From: Entrophospora sp. SA101
Taxonomy: Eukaryota > Glomeromycota > Glomeromycetes > Entrophosporales > Entrophosporaceae
Length of the DNA stretch: 13,796 nt
Direction of reading: 5' to 3'
Assembly: GCA_958430865.1 (NCBI GenBank)
Contig: CAUDNR010001334.1
Location: 1-13,796 of the forward strand
Shown here: positions 1 through 7,873 of the stretch, piece by piece
Numbering within the stretch: position 1 is the stretch's first letter
How the letters are laid out: every line of letters starts with the position of its first letter
The notes under the pieces: generated by a model
The model's database searches: none
Told to the model about the DNA's origin: nothing
Seen by the model: the letters and a program-made list of their open reading frames with translations, nothing else
Program-made: the position numbers and the translations under genes

Positions 1-570
1 GATAGGACAGAAAGTGACTTCTATACTTTTAAAATTTATGCAAAACTTAGGAGGTCTTTAGACCGAGCCAACTATATATATTAATTTAGACATTTAGAAC
101 TTTAAGCAACCCCAAAATCAATTTAGATGTCCATCTATAGAAATTATTGATATAGAATATAGAATGTCGAAATTAATATAAATAGTAATGATTTGCTTTA
201 AATACACTAAAAGTCACGTGGATATTCACAAAATCCACAAAATTCAGTAAATTATCCAATAAAAAATTTCAATTTCAGCATTTAAACAATTGAGACCATG
301 ATTATCTAAATGTCTAAATTAATTTAGTTTAGACACCCATCTATAGTAATAGCAGATGATGACCGTGAAGTAAAGATTATTATTTTTGTAAATTCATTAA
401 TTTAAAACATGATCATCGTCTCTAAATAAGGAAGGATTATTAAATTATAAATCGTTGACTACATGCTAGTTTTATACATGGGACATATCCTCATTCACTT
501 AATGCCCAGGATGTCCAGGATTAGCAGTACAAGCCACAAATTAACGTGAGAAAATGACTTTACCAGTGTT
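1..570. other. Intergenic AT-rich DNA
   Basis: No open frame of convincing length or codon use was found on either strand. The only structure seen is the inverted-repeat pair at 80-323 and its nearby direct repeat. The stretch 480-560 is plain unique-looking sequence with stops in all frames. Confidence 0.5.
80..323. repeat. Inverted-repeat pair, MITE-like
   Basis: A 19-bp perfect inverted repeat, ATTAATTTAGACATTTAGA at 80-98 and its complement at 305-323, encloses about 206 bp of AT-rich DNA. A related direct repeat, CCATCTATAG, occurs at about 130-139 and again just outside the right arm at about 338-347. No target-site duplication is clear, so this may be a decayed small DNA element or chance in AT-rich sequence. 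The 19-bp match is long for chance. Confidence 0.4.
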
Positions 571-717
571 CATCAGGAAAACATTATGAGATTATATATA
601 CGTATATGATTTGCAAATGTATGGGTTTCTCATATACGTGATTTACATGTGTATGAGAATTATATGACACGTTTGAAAATCATATATACATATAAACCTA
701 ATCATGTTTTCCTGATG
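571..717. mobile_element. Foldback / MITE-like element, 147 bp
   Basis: The ends are a perfect 14-bp inverted repeat, CATCAGGAAAACAT at 571-584 and ATGTTTTCCTGATG at 704-717. Similarity continues inward: the left arm (TATATACGTATATGATTTGC, TCTCATATACGTG) resembles the complement of the right arm (TATATATGATTTTC, TCTCATACACATG). The whole unit could therefore fold into one long imperfect hairpin. No coding potential is present. A flanking duplication is not clear beyond TT on both sides. Confidence 0.55.
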
Positions 718-770
718 TTGTCGTCAAAGAGGCGAAAGTTAAAACTAAAATTAAAAGTTATATGCCAAAA

Positions 771-810
771 ATAAATCAAAAGTCAAAAGTCAAAACTAGC
801 TTTGATTTAT
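771..810. repeat. Short inverted repeat with AGTCAAA iteration
   Basis: ATAAATCAAA at 771-780 pairs with TTTGATTTAT at 801-810 around a 20-nt loop made of two AGTCAAA units. CTTTTGACTTT follows at about 818-828 and can also pair with the loop. Function is unknown; it could be part of a decayed repeat. Confidence 0.3.
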
Positions 811-1084
811 GGGGATACCTTTTGACTTTCGAAACCCTATAGCTTTAAAAACCAACACTACAGTCATAACTCGTTAATGTTTTCACGAAAAAACCTTCGA
901 TTTGGAAAATCTTAATGAAAAGTTACTGTTAAAATACATGGAATTCGAGTTATTTATATACATTAGAGAACCACTTTTCCAATTAAATAACGCATACGTC
1001 GAAACGTAACTCAACAACATATTGACACTTCCCAGGTAACAATTTTGAAAAATTATTATACAAGAACAACTTCAACTAAGGTTG

Positions 1085-1257
1085 TGGGCGGAACTCCTCC
1101 AGAAATCAATCAACAGAGTTTCAACAGGTTACACGTTAATTGTTTATTAGAGTTTCGGCAGAGTTTCGCACTTGGTGGTTTTGTCAATCGTCAGAGTTTT
1201 GACAAGGTATACACTAATTGTTCATTAGAGTTTCGACAGAATTTTGATAGTCACTAA
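1085..1257 (+). repeat. Tandem imperfect repeat coding RQSF-type peptides
   Basis: Two imperfect units of about 75 bp are visible. CAGAGTTTCAACAGGTTACA, then TTAATTGTTTATTAGAGTTT, is echoed by CAGAGTTTTGACAAGGTATA, then CTAATTGTTCATTAGAGTTT. They fall in an open frame starting at ATG 1045 (70 codons) whose peptide repeats as QSFNRLHVNCLLEFRQSF and QSFDKVYTNCSLEFRQNF. The frame is short, has no recognisable domain, and its block TCCAGAAATCAATCAACAGA recurs in degenerate form at about 1724-1743. I read it as a repeat family with incidental coding rather than a gene; an expressed small protein is not excluded. Confidence 0.4.
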
Positions 1258-1386
1258 GAGAATTCGGCAAGAAACTTTAACTTCATCATAAAAAAAAAGA
1301 TTCCTCGTCATAATCAAACTTTAGTTATTGATTCATCGTGACCAGTATGTTAATTTCTATTCCAACGACAAATAACTGTAATACAG

Positions 1387-1487
1387 AACACTGGAATACT
1401 GAAACACTAATGAAACACTCAATGAAACAAGGAGTATTATGTGCCGCATTGGGATACTGGAATAACCATAATGATTATTCCAGTGTT
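1387..1487. repeat. Nested inverted repeats (AACACTGGAATA)
   Basis: AACACTGGAATA at 1387-1398 is inverted as TATTCCAGTGTT at 1476-1487. Inside it, CTGGAATAA (1457-1465) and TTATTCCAG (1475-1483) form a tight hairpin with a 9-nt loop. TGAAACAC units are iterated between them (about 1400-1430). This looks like a small non-coding repeat unit; no target duplication is visible. Confidence 0.4.
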
Positions 1488-1526
1488 ACTAACCTTTTAT
1501 TTAACCCATTTTGAATATTTTTTTAA

Positions 1527-1736
1527 AGAAAACTTGGCGGAAAGCCAAGTTATGCTGTTTATACTGATAGAAATATAAAGATAAACCGGAATAACTGTCT
1601 TGCAATATGTAAAGGATGTGCAACAAGAGAATTTAGTAATGCTAAAACAAAAGTTCGGGATTTCAAATATAGTGCAAATAGATCAAAAATATCTATTCAC
1701 ACTATGGCCGCCTTCCAAAATCCATCCAGAAATTAA
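1527..1736 (+). pseudogene. BED-finger transposase N-terminal remnant
   Basis: This frame runs 69 codons between stops with no usable ATG at its start. It reads LGGKPSYAVYTD, then INRNNCLAICKGCATREF, then a basic stretch ending FQNPSRN. The GG(K/R)P lead-in followed by a C-x-x-C pair in a hydrophobic context resembles the first half of BED-type zinc fingers at the N-terminus of hAT-family transposases. The His/Cys second half is not intact. A different frame over the same DNA (ATG at 1600, 63 codons) starts inside this segment and is probably a shadow. There is no catalytic domain, so it is a decayed fragment. The assignment is from motif style only. Confidence 0.35.
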
Positions 1737-1790
1737 TTGGCAGAGTTTTGGAGTTATTAGGAGGTTTGGTGACTCACATATACAAAATTA
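1721..1790 (+). repeat. Second copy of the PEINxQSF-type repeat
   Basis: ATCCAGAAATTAATTGGCAG at 1722-1741, followed by AGTTTTGG, matches CTCCAGAAATCAATCAACAG at about 1097-1116 with a handful of substitutions. In the corresponding frame both give PEIN(Q/W)QSF. It links the 1.1-kb and 1.7-kb regions as the same dispersed repeat family. Confidence 0.35.
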
Positions 1791-2460
1791 AATATTATAC
1801 GACTATTTGCAATTAGAATAATGAAAATTTTATTTCTTTATATATACAGTACATATGTTTCTATATTTATATTTTGACTAATTATTTTAGGTGATATTTG
1901 AATTCTGGTGTAACATTGTATTCCCGATGAAAGAAAAAAAAATGGAACAATTCAAATTCCGAATTCCATTGCACAACAACATTGATCTTGGCTCACAATA
2001 AAGAACTTTCGGATTTTTTTTTCTATTTTTATCACTTTACGAAAACCTGTACCTAAACCTGTTCAGGCACAATGTGGTTTTACTTTTATTAATTAATATT
2101 ATTGTGTTATTGGTTATAACGCGTAGCTAACTTCGATCAAGTTAACACAATTCGTATTTATGTACCAACATTGAGCTGCACATATGTGTTTCAAACTCGG
2201 GTACTAAAGACAATTCGAACGAACGTGTTTTTCATTTTATGTAGTTTTTAATTTGTAAAAAATTTTGTACACGGAAATTTTCTTTTAATTAACATTAAGT
2301 TCATAATATGTATTATCATTAACAAATACTTGAATCAATAAACCCTTTCCCCATACAAAATTATGGTTTCATACAATGAATTTGTACCAAGCCAATCATC
2401 GAGACTACATAATCTCCAATAATAAATTGAATTATAAAAATAATAAACACTAACGCTAAC
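1791..2460. other. Intergenic, no gene seen
   Basis: AT-rich DNA with stops in all frames. It holds homopolymer runs near 1930 and 2015. A GAATTC-rich patch (about 1900-1970) includes a partly self-complementary segment around GGAACAATTCAAATTCCGAA. Nothing here supports a gene. Confidence 0.5.
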
Positions 2461-2467
2461 ACCATAC

Positions 2468-2486
2468 TATATATACCCTATATATA
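2468..2486 (+). promoter_or_regulatory. Paired TATATATA boxes
   Basis: TATATATA occurs at 2468-2475 and again at 2479-2486, about 85-100 bp upstream of the small ORF at 2569. The position suits a fungal TATA element. In DNA this AT-rich such octamers are common, so the call depends on the ORF being real. Confidence 0.22.
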
Positions 2487-2517
2487 CAAAACTAAATAGC
2501 TTGCATAGAACAAAATA

Positions 2518-2554
2518 TATACTTTCATCAGCTAGGTTGAACTTTGAAAGTATA
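2518..2554. repeat. 10-bp hairpin upstream of the small ORF
   Basis: TATACTTTCA (2518-2527) and TGAAAGTATA (2545-2554) are perfect inverted repeats around a 17-nt loop. They end 14 nt before the ATG at 2569, so the hairpin could lie in a 5' leader. Any role is inference. Confidence 0.3.
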
Positions 2555-2568
2555 CAAAATTTACAAAA

Positions 2569-2724
2569 ATGTTAAAGATAAAATCAATCTCACGTTTCAC
2601 AGGTTTCGCAAACAAATTATTCGAATTTATCACAAGAAACAAAGTTTCGCCAAGTTCAAAAAATGGTTTAAGTTTAATTACGACATTTAAATATCTATTA
2701 GATAAACACATTAAAGATAATTAA
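2569..2724 (+). CDS. Small hypothetical protein, 51 aa
   Basis: An uninterrupted ATG-to-TAA frame of 51 codons. It encodes a basic protein beginning MLKIKSISRFTGFANK, with LFEFITRNK, SPSSKNGLS and FKYLLDKHIKDN. Codon choice (TTC, ATC, CGT, GGT, GCA) is less AT-driven than the flanks, which argues weakly for coding. The N-terminal 25 residues alternate hydrophobic and basic residues like an amphipathic or mitochondrial-targeting helix. No domain is recognised. Two TATATATA boxes and a hairpin lie upstream. It ends 274 bp before the receptor gene on the same strand. It could be a chance ORF or one exon of a longer gene. Confidence 0.33.
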   Translation: MLKIKSISRFTGFANKLFEFITRNKVSPSSKNGLSLITTFKYLLDKHIKDN

Positions 2725-2998
2725 TTATTGTTAAATTAAGTAATCCAGGTACCAATTATTATTAGCTGGTTAGATTTGGATTGTTTCTTTGTTTATCTGT
2801 CTGCTGCTTCACTGGATCGAATCTATTGTTATCACATGTGAAATTTTTTAAGATAATATTGTTATCCTCAGATTAATATATTATTATTTAAGTCACGAGA
2901 GAGAAAGAAAATTTTTTTATCTATAAAAACTTGTATAAAAAATTCTTTTCTTTTTTTTAAAAAATAACCAAAAAAAAAAAAAAAACGCGTCTAAAGAA

Positions 2999-4564
2999 AT
3001 GTCTTATAAAATAATTTTCTTTGTTAATTTTTTCTTTAATCTTTTTTATGGAATAAATGCTATTCCAGTTATTTCTCATGATAACAATGTTTTATTAATG
3101 AAACGACAATTAACAGAAGAGGATATATCACCAAATAAAGAATACTTTGAAGAGGTTGGGTATTTTAAAATGAGATTGATGTATATTGTTACCTTGATGT
3201 TATTACAAGCAAGTGTATTCTGTTCTTTATACGTGATTCGTCGTACATTTTCTAAAAATGGTGGAGCTGGAAACAACAATGATAAAGGACTTAGTGTTAT
3301 CGATAAAATACCACTTTATATGGCTTATTTAGGTATTAATTAATTTATTAATTAATTAATTAGTTGTGATTTGGTTGGTAATAATCATTATCGTTATTTA
3401 TTATTTTATAGATGTTGTTCTTTGCGCTTTACTCTCATTTGACTTGGTAAGTTTAATAAGCACTCAAAAAATTTTGATTTTGATTTTTCAAAATTCGTTT
3501 TTTTAAAATTCCCATTAAAAATATTATTTATTAGGGTTATCCAATAGCTCTCGTGGATAATTGGCCAAATCCAATATGCACAATTTTATCCGGAATTGTT
3601 TTTTATACTGTTATTGCATATACTGTATTAATTGGATCTCTTTCGATAATTGTTTGGCTTAAAGGTAACATATATTATATTATAGATGCTGTATATATGT
3701 AAGCAAATAACTATATTTAGCGAAATAAACAATTTCACTTTTATTTTACTTTATTTTAGAATGTTATAAAGTCGAATTCTATCTTGGCGCGTATGATTAT
3801 AAGTTATTTGCTGTCACTATAATCATTCCGACAATTTTTACAGTTCTTAGTCGTAAAGCATTTGGAGGCGATGAATTTTGGTAACTATAATATTTATTTG
3901 ATTTAATTAACTATTAATTGCACATTAATATTAACATATTAACATTAACATTGATTTATTAGGTGTTACTCGCCTGACCAATTTGACCTAGTTCCAAAAG
4001 TGCTTTTAGCAGTGTGTTTTACTGGACTAGCAATTTGCAGTTTTTGTTATTGTAATATTTTTATGAAGGCTAACAAAGTCAACAAAACAATATCAACCAC
4101 TAAAAGTTTTGATGAAATGGATTCAACTGGTGAACTCTCTATACAAAATTTCAAAAAAATTCTTGGTTATTTATTAATTTATAATGTTAAATGGGTAAAT
4201 ATATTAATATACACACATATATCAATTAATATTGGTTTTTTGTTTTTTTTTTAATTGATTTTTTTTTTTTTGATTTTAGATTCCTTTGATGGTTTACATA
4301 ATTACAGATATGATTAACGTAAGTTAAATATATTAATTTATAAAATTATATATTTAATTGTTTTTATTTTTATCTAAATAATTTATTAATACCAATTATA
4401 TTTTTCTTTTTTAGTATGAAAGAGTTTATATATTTTTCACAACAATGATTTTATTTGCGTTATTTAGCGGCATATTGAATGTGACTCAATATATTATCAA
4501 TGAACGTTCTTCTAAATCCGTTAAGACTACTACCAATAGCACTGATACTGATGGGAGAATGTAA
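2999..4564 (+). CDS. 7TM G-protein-coupled receptor-like protein, 7 exons
   Basis: Exons 2999-3332, 3412-3446, 3535-3664, 3760-3880, 3963-4194, 4280-4318 and 4415-4564 join in frame to 346 codons. All introns are GT..AG, 79-100 nt. Residues 1-22 are hydrophobic, like a signal peptide. Seven membrane segments follow at about 58-80, 104-130, 136-165, 180-199, 216-241, 272-294 and 301-327. Cys138 before helix 3 and Cys208 in loop 2 are placed for the usual receptor disulfide. The helix 6 stretch KKILGYLLIYNVKWIPLMVY and the YDYKLF entry to helix 4 resemble fungal Git3/cAMP-receptor-like GPCRs. Loop 3 is short and polar, and the tail (328-346) is Ser/Thr-rich. By family it would sit in the plasma membrane and signal through a heterotrimeric G protein. 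The ligand is unknown. The start is the first ATG of the frame, after an A-rich leader. Confidence 0.86.
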
Positions 4565-4668
4565 ATATTGTGGCGATGCAATGGAATTGGATATAACGGG
4601 AAATATAAGTGAGGGGAAAGAGAAATATATTTTTTATATAATCGTTTCACATTTTGTTTTGTTTTACA

Positions 4669-4674
4669 AATAAA
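4669..4674 (+). promoter_or_regulatory. Candidate poly(A) signal of the receptor gene
   Basis: AATAAA lies 105 nt after the receptor stop codon and is followed by a T-rich stretch. The position suits 3'-end formation. The hexamer is frequent in such AT-rich DNA, so support is positional only. Confidence 0.35.
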
Positions 4675-4871
4675 TATTTTTATTAAGTAACAAAGTATCA
4701 CTGTACTACCAATGAATTTCGCTTGAATTTTTGTTTTTTTTGTTCAGTTTAACCCTCGAATAATAATTTTCATCTGATTAATTTTGCCGTTCAGGTTATT
4801 TTTTTTTATCTTCAACCAAGTATTTCAGTTTGCTGTTTTAACTGAGAAATATCATTCTCTGCCCTATTAAA

Positions 4872-5015
4872 ATGTCGGACAAAAAATTTAATTTATATTA
4901 TAACTTATCATATCGAGGTCCTGTTATGATAATAAAAGTTATTAAAACACGCTATTCAGAACAAATTTTCATAGGTTGGTTGGTTTGTGATAGATTATTA
5001 GAGGTTTGTGATTAG
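4872..5015 (+). CDS. Doubtful small ORF, 47 aa
   Basis: An ATG-to-TAG frame of 47 codons beginning MSDKKFNLYYNLSYRGPV and ending DRLLEVCD. It is about 300 bp downstream of the receptor gene on the same strand and about 130 bp before the hAT-like element. There is no recognisable domain, and the second half overlaps a GGTTGGTTGGTTTGTG-rich patch that looks repetitive. The ORF may be chance, or a first exon using a GT near 4975. Low confidence. Confidence 0.18.
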   Translation: MSDKKFNLYYNLSYRGPVMIIKVIKTRYSEQIFIGWLVCDRLLEVCD

Positions 5016-5142
5016 TTATGATTAGAGTTTGGAAAACTTGGAGATTTTATATTTATTCTGAGGTTTGGATGGGTTGGAACAATCGATTGATGTATAAAGA
5101 ATATCTTTACATCAATCATGACGACTTAACTATTAAATTTTA

Positions 5143-5150
5143 GTCTAGTT
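5143..5150. repeat. Left target-site duplication GTCTAGTT
   Basis: GTCTAGTT at 5143-5150 is repeated exactly at 5763-5770, directly abutting both ends of the element at 5151-5762. Eight bases is the duplication length made by hAT transposases. The sequence also agrees with the known hAT insertion preference nTCTAGnn. Confidence 0.75.
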
Positions 5151-5271
5151 CAAGGTTGGGTGACGAAAATAATTGTGACGAAATAGGGTTTTACACTTTG
5201 AGTAATTTGACGAAAGTGACGAAATCAACAAAACGATAAAATAAACCAATTATTTTGGAGATTTAAAATTC

Positions 5272-5442
5272 ATGATGTCAAATTCTAATTCACCCAATTC
5301 ACTAATTCCTTCTCAATCATCATCATATAATATGAATTTGCAAACATTAAAATTAGATATATCTGTAAGTTCATTTAACAATAACCAAGAATTAGCTACA
5401 GGACGTCCTGTGTTTGATGTATGGTTACATTCCATTAAATAG
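5272..5442 (+). pseudogene. Transposase N-terminal fragment in the hAT-like element
   Basis: A 56-codon frame starting with tandem ATGs. It has a Ser/Asn-rich low-complexity leader (MMSNSNSPNSLIPSQSSSYN) and ends GRPVFDVWLHSIK before TAG. The 'GRP..DVW.H/F..K' ending is how BED-finger hAT transposases commonly enter their zinc finger, which is missing here. The frame ends just where the finger should begin, consistent with an internal deletion joining it to the following segment in another frame. Confidence 0.45.
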
Positions 5443-5447
5443 TAAAT

Positions 5448-5612
5448 GAAGAATCATTTCAACAATCAGAATTATCAGATGATTCTACAGATTTTGAAGA
5501 AAGTTATGAAACCAGCAATAGATGTGAAGCGGCAATTCCTACTAAAATTTTGCGTACAAAAATTAAGTATCCAACCAAGAAACATGATTTACGATGTAAA
5601 AAAAATGTTTAA
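5448..5612 (+). pseudogene. Second coding scrap of the hAT-like element
   Basis: This 54-codon open stretch (reading EESFQQSELSDDSTDFEESY, then a basic tail ending KKHDLRCKKNV, then TAA) follows the first fragment in a different frame, with a TAA in its own frame at 5436-5438. An acidic Ser-rich block followed by a Lys-rich block reads like genuine disordered protein rather than chance AT-rich translation. It may be the retained distal part of the original transposase after internal deletion. A 24-nt GT..AG segment (5419-5442) between the fragments is too short to be a normal intron. Confidence 0.35.
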
Positions 5613-5762
5613 ATTAAATTTTTGTTTTATCACAATTTGACTTTTGACTTTTACCCTTTGTCACTTTCGTCACGTTTCGTCACTTTCATCACATTTCGTC
5701 ACTAGTGCCCCATTTGACGAAATACTTTTTACACTCCAAAATACTTTCGTCACCCAACCTTA

Positions 5763-5770
5763 GTCTAGTT
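5763..5770. repeat. Right target-site duplication GTCTAGTT
   Basis: Exact partner of GTCTAGTT at 5143-5150, immediately outside the right terminal inverted repeat. Confidence 0.75.
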
Positions 5771-6801
5771 TTGTTGTAGTGTTTTCCATATATTATTCCG
5801 TGTAACAGGTATTTTGATATAATAAATTCAGCAATCCAAATAGTACTATTAAAAAGATAGGCATAAGGGTCTTAAGTGAAAGATAATAAAACAATTCTAT
5901 TGAGTTAAGAATATTTCATCATTGGTTAAAACTTTTATTGGCCGCAAGTTTCTTTGAATCTTAAAAATACAATTTTCATAATTTGACATGTACAGAATGA
6001 GCCTATCCTTAAAAATGAACCTAAAAAGTTTTTGATATTAGTGTCAAATTTTATATATTGATATACATATAAACAGTAATAGTAATAACCAATGCCTGGA
6101 ACTCCCGAGAGGGACTAACCGGAACCAAAATTTCTACTAGATGATCTGCAAATTAAATTTTAAGTCGATAATTTAAAAGGATTAATAATATATTAATGGT
6201 GGGGAATTATAGTTTTGGTAAGAATGCTTTTTTTAGGTTTTGGAATTAATTTAGGTTTCGGGATGCGAGTTTAAACTTTCAATAGGTTTAGGATTTTATT
6301 TTCGCTACACTAGTTTTGGCTTCAGATTTTCCCTAAACTTCGACAGCATTGATATGAACCATACATAATATTACGCTCACAAGTTTAATGTATAATGTGT
6401 AATATTTAAAAATTTACACTGAATCTAATAATTGTATAATTTTTCATAATACTATGGGCCCGACATAATAATTACATTAATAAATTCGCGTCAGAAAAAT
6501 TTCCCTAGTTACCATTATTATAATTATAGCATTGTTATTACTGATAAATTTTATTAGGACTTGAATAATAATCGATCTCTATACTCTGAACATATTGTTT
6601 CAAAATGCTCTTGTACCATATTTTTAAACGGCTATTTTACGTGAAAATACATTTTTACATGGAGCATCTACAAATAAAACTTCAATAACACTGGTGATGG
6701 CGGTGATAATTATGTTGAGATGTCAATGAAGTGATGATAGATAATAAAGGTAGTGATATGACGACAACTTAACAGAGAGTTTATAGTGGAATTTTTGAGA
6801 A
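5771..6801. other. Intergenic, no gene seen
   Basis: About 1 kb without a credible frame. A GC-richer patch at about 6094-6126 contains the self-complementary-leaning CTCCCGAGAGGGA within otherwise AT-rich DNA. A run of TTTAGG/TTTCGG-like words lies at about 6230-6300. Neither could be assigned to a known RNA or repeat. Confidence 0.45.
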
Positions 6802-7092
6802 TTAGAGCGGATAATGATCATGTGGTAATATTATGTGTAGAGTGAGCGGGTCCGGCACGATTCCCCGACAACTTAATAATGACATGATATATTCATGGCA
6901 GGAAAGTAAAGAGATATTATGATAAATTGATAGAATCCTGTCCGGAAAATGCCGCAACCAGTGTAAACGCGTATCTGAGATCTCAATACCAAACCCTAAA
7001 CTAGCTAGATTTCCCCTCATTATCCTTCGGCTAACCTCTATACTCAAAACAAAACAAAATAAAAACAAAATAAAAGAAAAATATATACACAA
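6802..7092 (-). other. GC-richer ORF of unclear status, 96 codons
   Basis: This - frame opens with a hydrophobic stretch (FSFILFLFCFVLSIEV), followed by GIEISDTRLHWLRHFPDR and a His/Pro/Leu-rich end. The underlying DNA (about 6840-7030) is visibly richer in G and C than its surroundings, with blocks such as GGTCCGGCACGATTCCCCGA. There is no recognised domain, no intron and no clear promoter. The compositional island suggests an inserted repeat or remnant of a mobile sequence rather than a conserved host gene. An expressed small membrane protein cannot be excluded. Confidence 0.2.
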
Positions 7093-7873
7093 GGAATATT
7101 TACAACTATACTACTTGATACATCATAGCAAATGTTAATTATCAGAAAAGGATACGATACAATTAACAGTGACTTGTCTTTAACTATCTAATAAGAGATA
7201 ATTTTAAGTTAATTATTGCAAATTTTATATGTTTGAAAGTCATCTACCTGAAAATCTCTTTTTTTTTTTAAAAAGCCATATTTTTAACCCTAGTGAATTC
7301 AAGATGCTTAAATACTTTTTGACATTATAAAGGTATCATATTTGATGACTGACTTCTCTAAAAACAAAAATATATTAAGTTGTAGAGTAGTTCTAGTAGA
7401 AGAAAGGGTCCCGTTACTATTTCACAGTAGATAATAAAGGCATTATTGAATGATTAACTTTATATGGAGTTTGTTAAGTAGTAGTAGAAGAAGCAGGAAA
7501 TGGGCAAGACATAATGGTGACGATGAAACGTTATTGTACATCAATTTGGGGCAGATATATCTTGTTCATATCAGATTTATGTAAAATTTTGGCTTATAAT
7601 TTACAAACACTGTATTAGACAAATTTTAACCAAGATTTTTTAAAATTACCAATTTAAATTTTCCATAAGAGTTCAAGAAACAAGTGTCATTTATTCAATT
7701 ATATTAATTGTTGTTCCATCTGTGTTATTGTTATAAGCTTTTTTTTTCAAAAGTTTTCATCATTTGTAATTATACACCACTACAATTTGAATATCAAGAA
7801 TAAGATAATGATGGCGATGACAATCCAAGGATTCCAAGAAAATTCTTTACAACTATGATAAAATTGTTATCAA
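7093..7873. other. Intergenic, no gene seen
   Basis: AT-rich, stop-dense on both strands. It contains poly-T tracts (about 7258-7269, 7739-7747) and a short direct repeat, AGTAGATAATAAAGG-like, shared between about 6738 and 7425. No coding, RNA or element boundary is supported. Confidence 0.45.

Larger units (their letters stand above)
5151..5762 (+). mobile_element. hAT-like DNA transposon, internally deleted, 612 bp
   Basis: The ends are inverted repeats: AAGGTTGGGTGACGAAA at 5152-5168 and its exact complement at 5745-5761. The outermost base differs (C on the left, A on the right). Both are flanked by the 8-bp duplication GTCTAGTT. Subterminal TGACGAAA motifs are abundant: 5161, 5176, 5208 and 5217 on the left in direct sense. 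TTTCGTCA occurs near 5665, 5675, 5694 and 5745 on the right in inverted sense, with a TTTCATCA variant at 5685. Such arrays are typical binding sites for hAT transposases. Inside are an N-terminal transposase-like frame (5272-5442) and a second frame (5448-5612), but no catalytic domain. It is therefore a non-autonomous deletion derivative that would need a full-length relative to move. Ends and duplication are seen directly; the superfamily is inferred. Confidence 0.8.

Noticed and set aside
2985..2990. ACGCGT, a possible MBF cell-cycle box
   Set aside because: It is only 9 nt before the receptor ATG, inside the likely leader, so a promoter role is unlikely.
3076..3279. 67-codon frame on - inside receptor exon 1
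   Set aside because: It lies wholly antisense to a well-supported coding exon and has no features of its own.
4486..4701. 71-codon frame on - across the receptor's last exon and 3' region
   Set aside because: Antisense shadow of the helix-7 exon and 3' tail; no domain.
5419..5442. GT..AG segment that would join the two transposase scraps
   Set aside because: 24 nt is below the workable intron length seen elsewhere in this window (61 nt minimum).
5446..5640. 64-codon + frame starting MKNHFNNQNYQ in the hAT-like element
   Set aside because: The alternative frame over the same bases (5448-5612) gives a more protein-like acidic/basic sequence; this one looks like its shadow.
6094..6126. GC-richer CTCCCGAGAGGGA patch considered as a tRNA or SINE piece
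   Set aside because: No cloverleaf, no A or B box match; too short to support.
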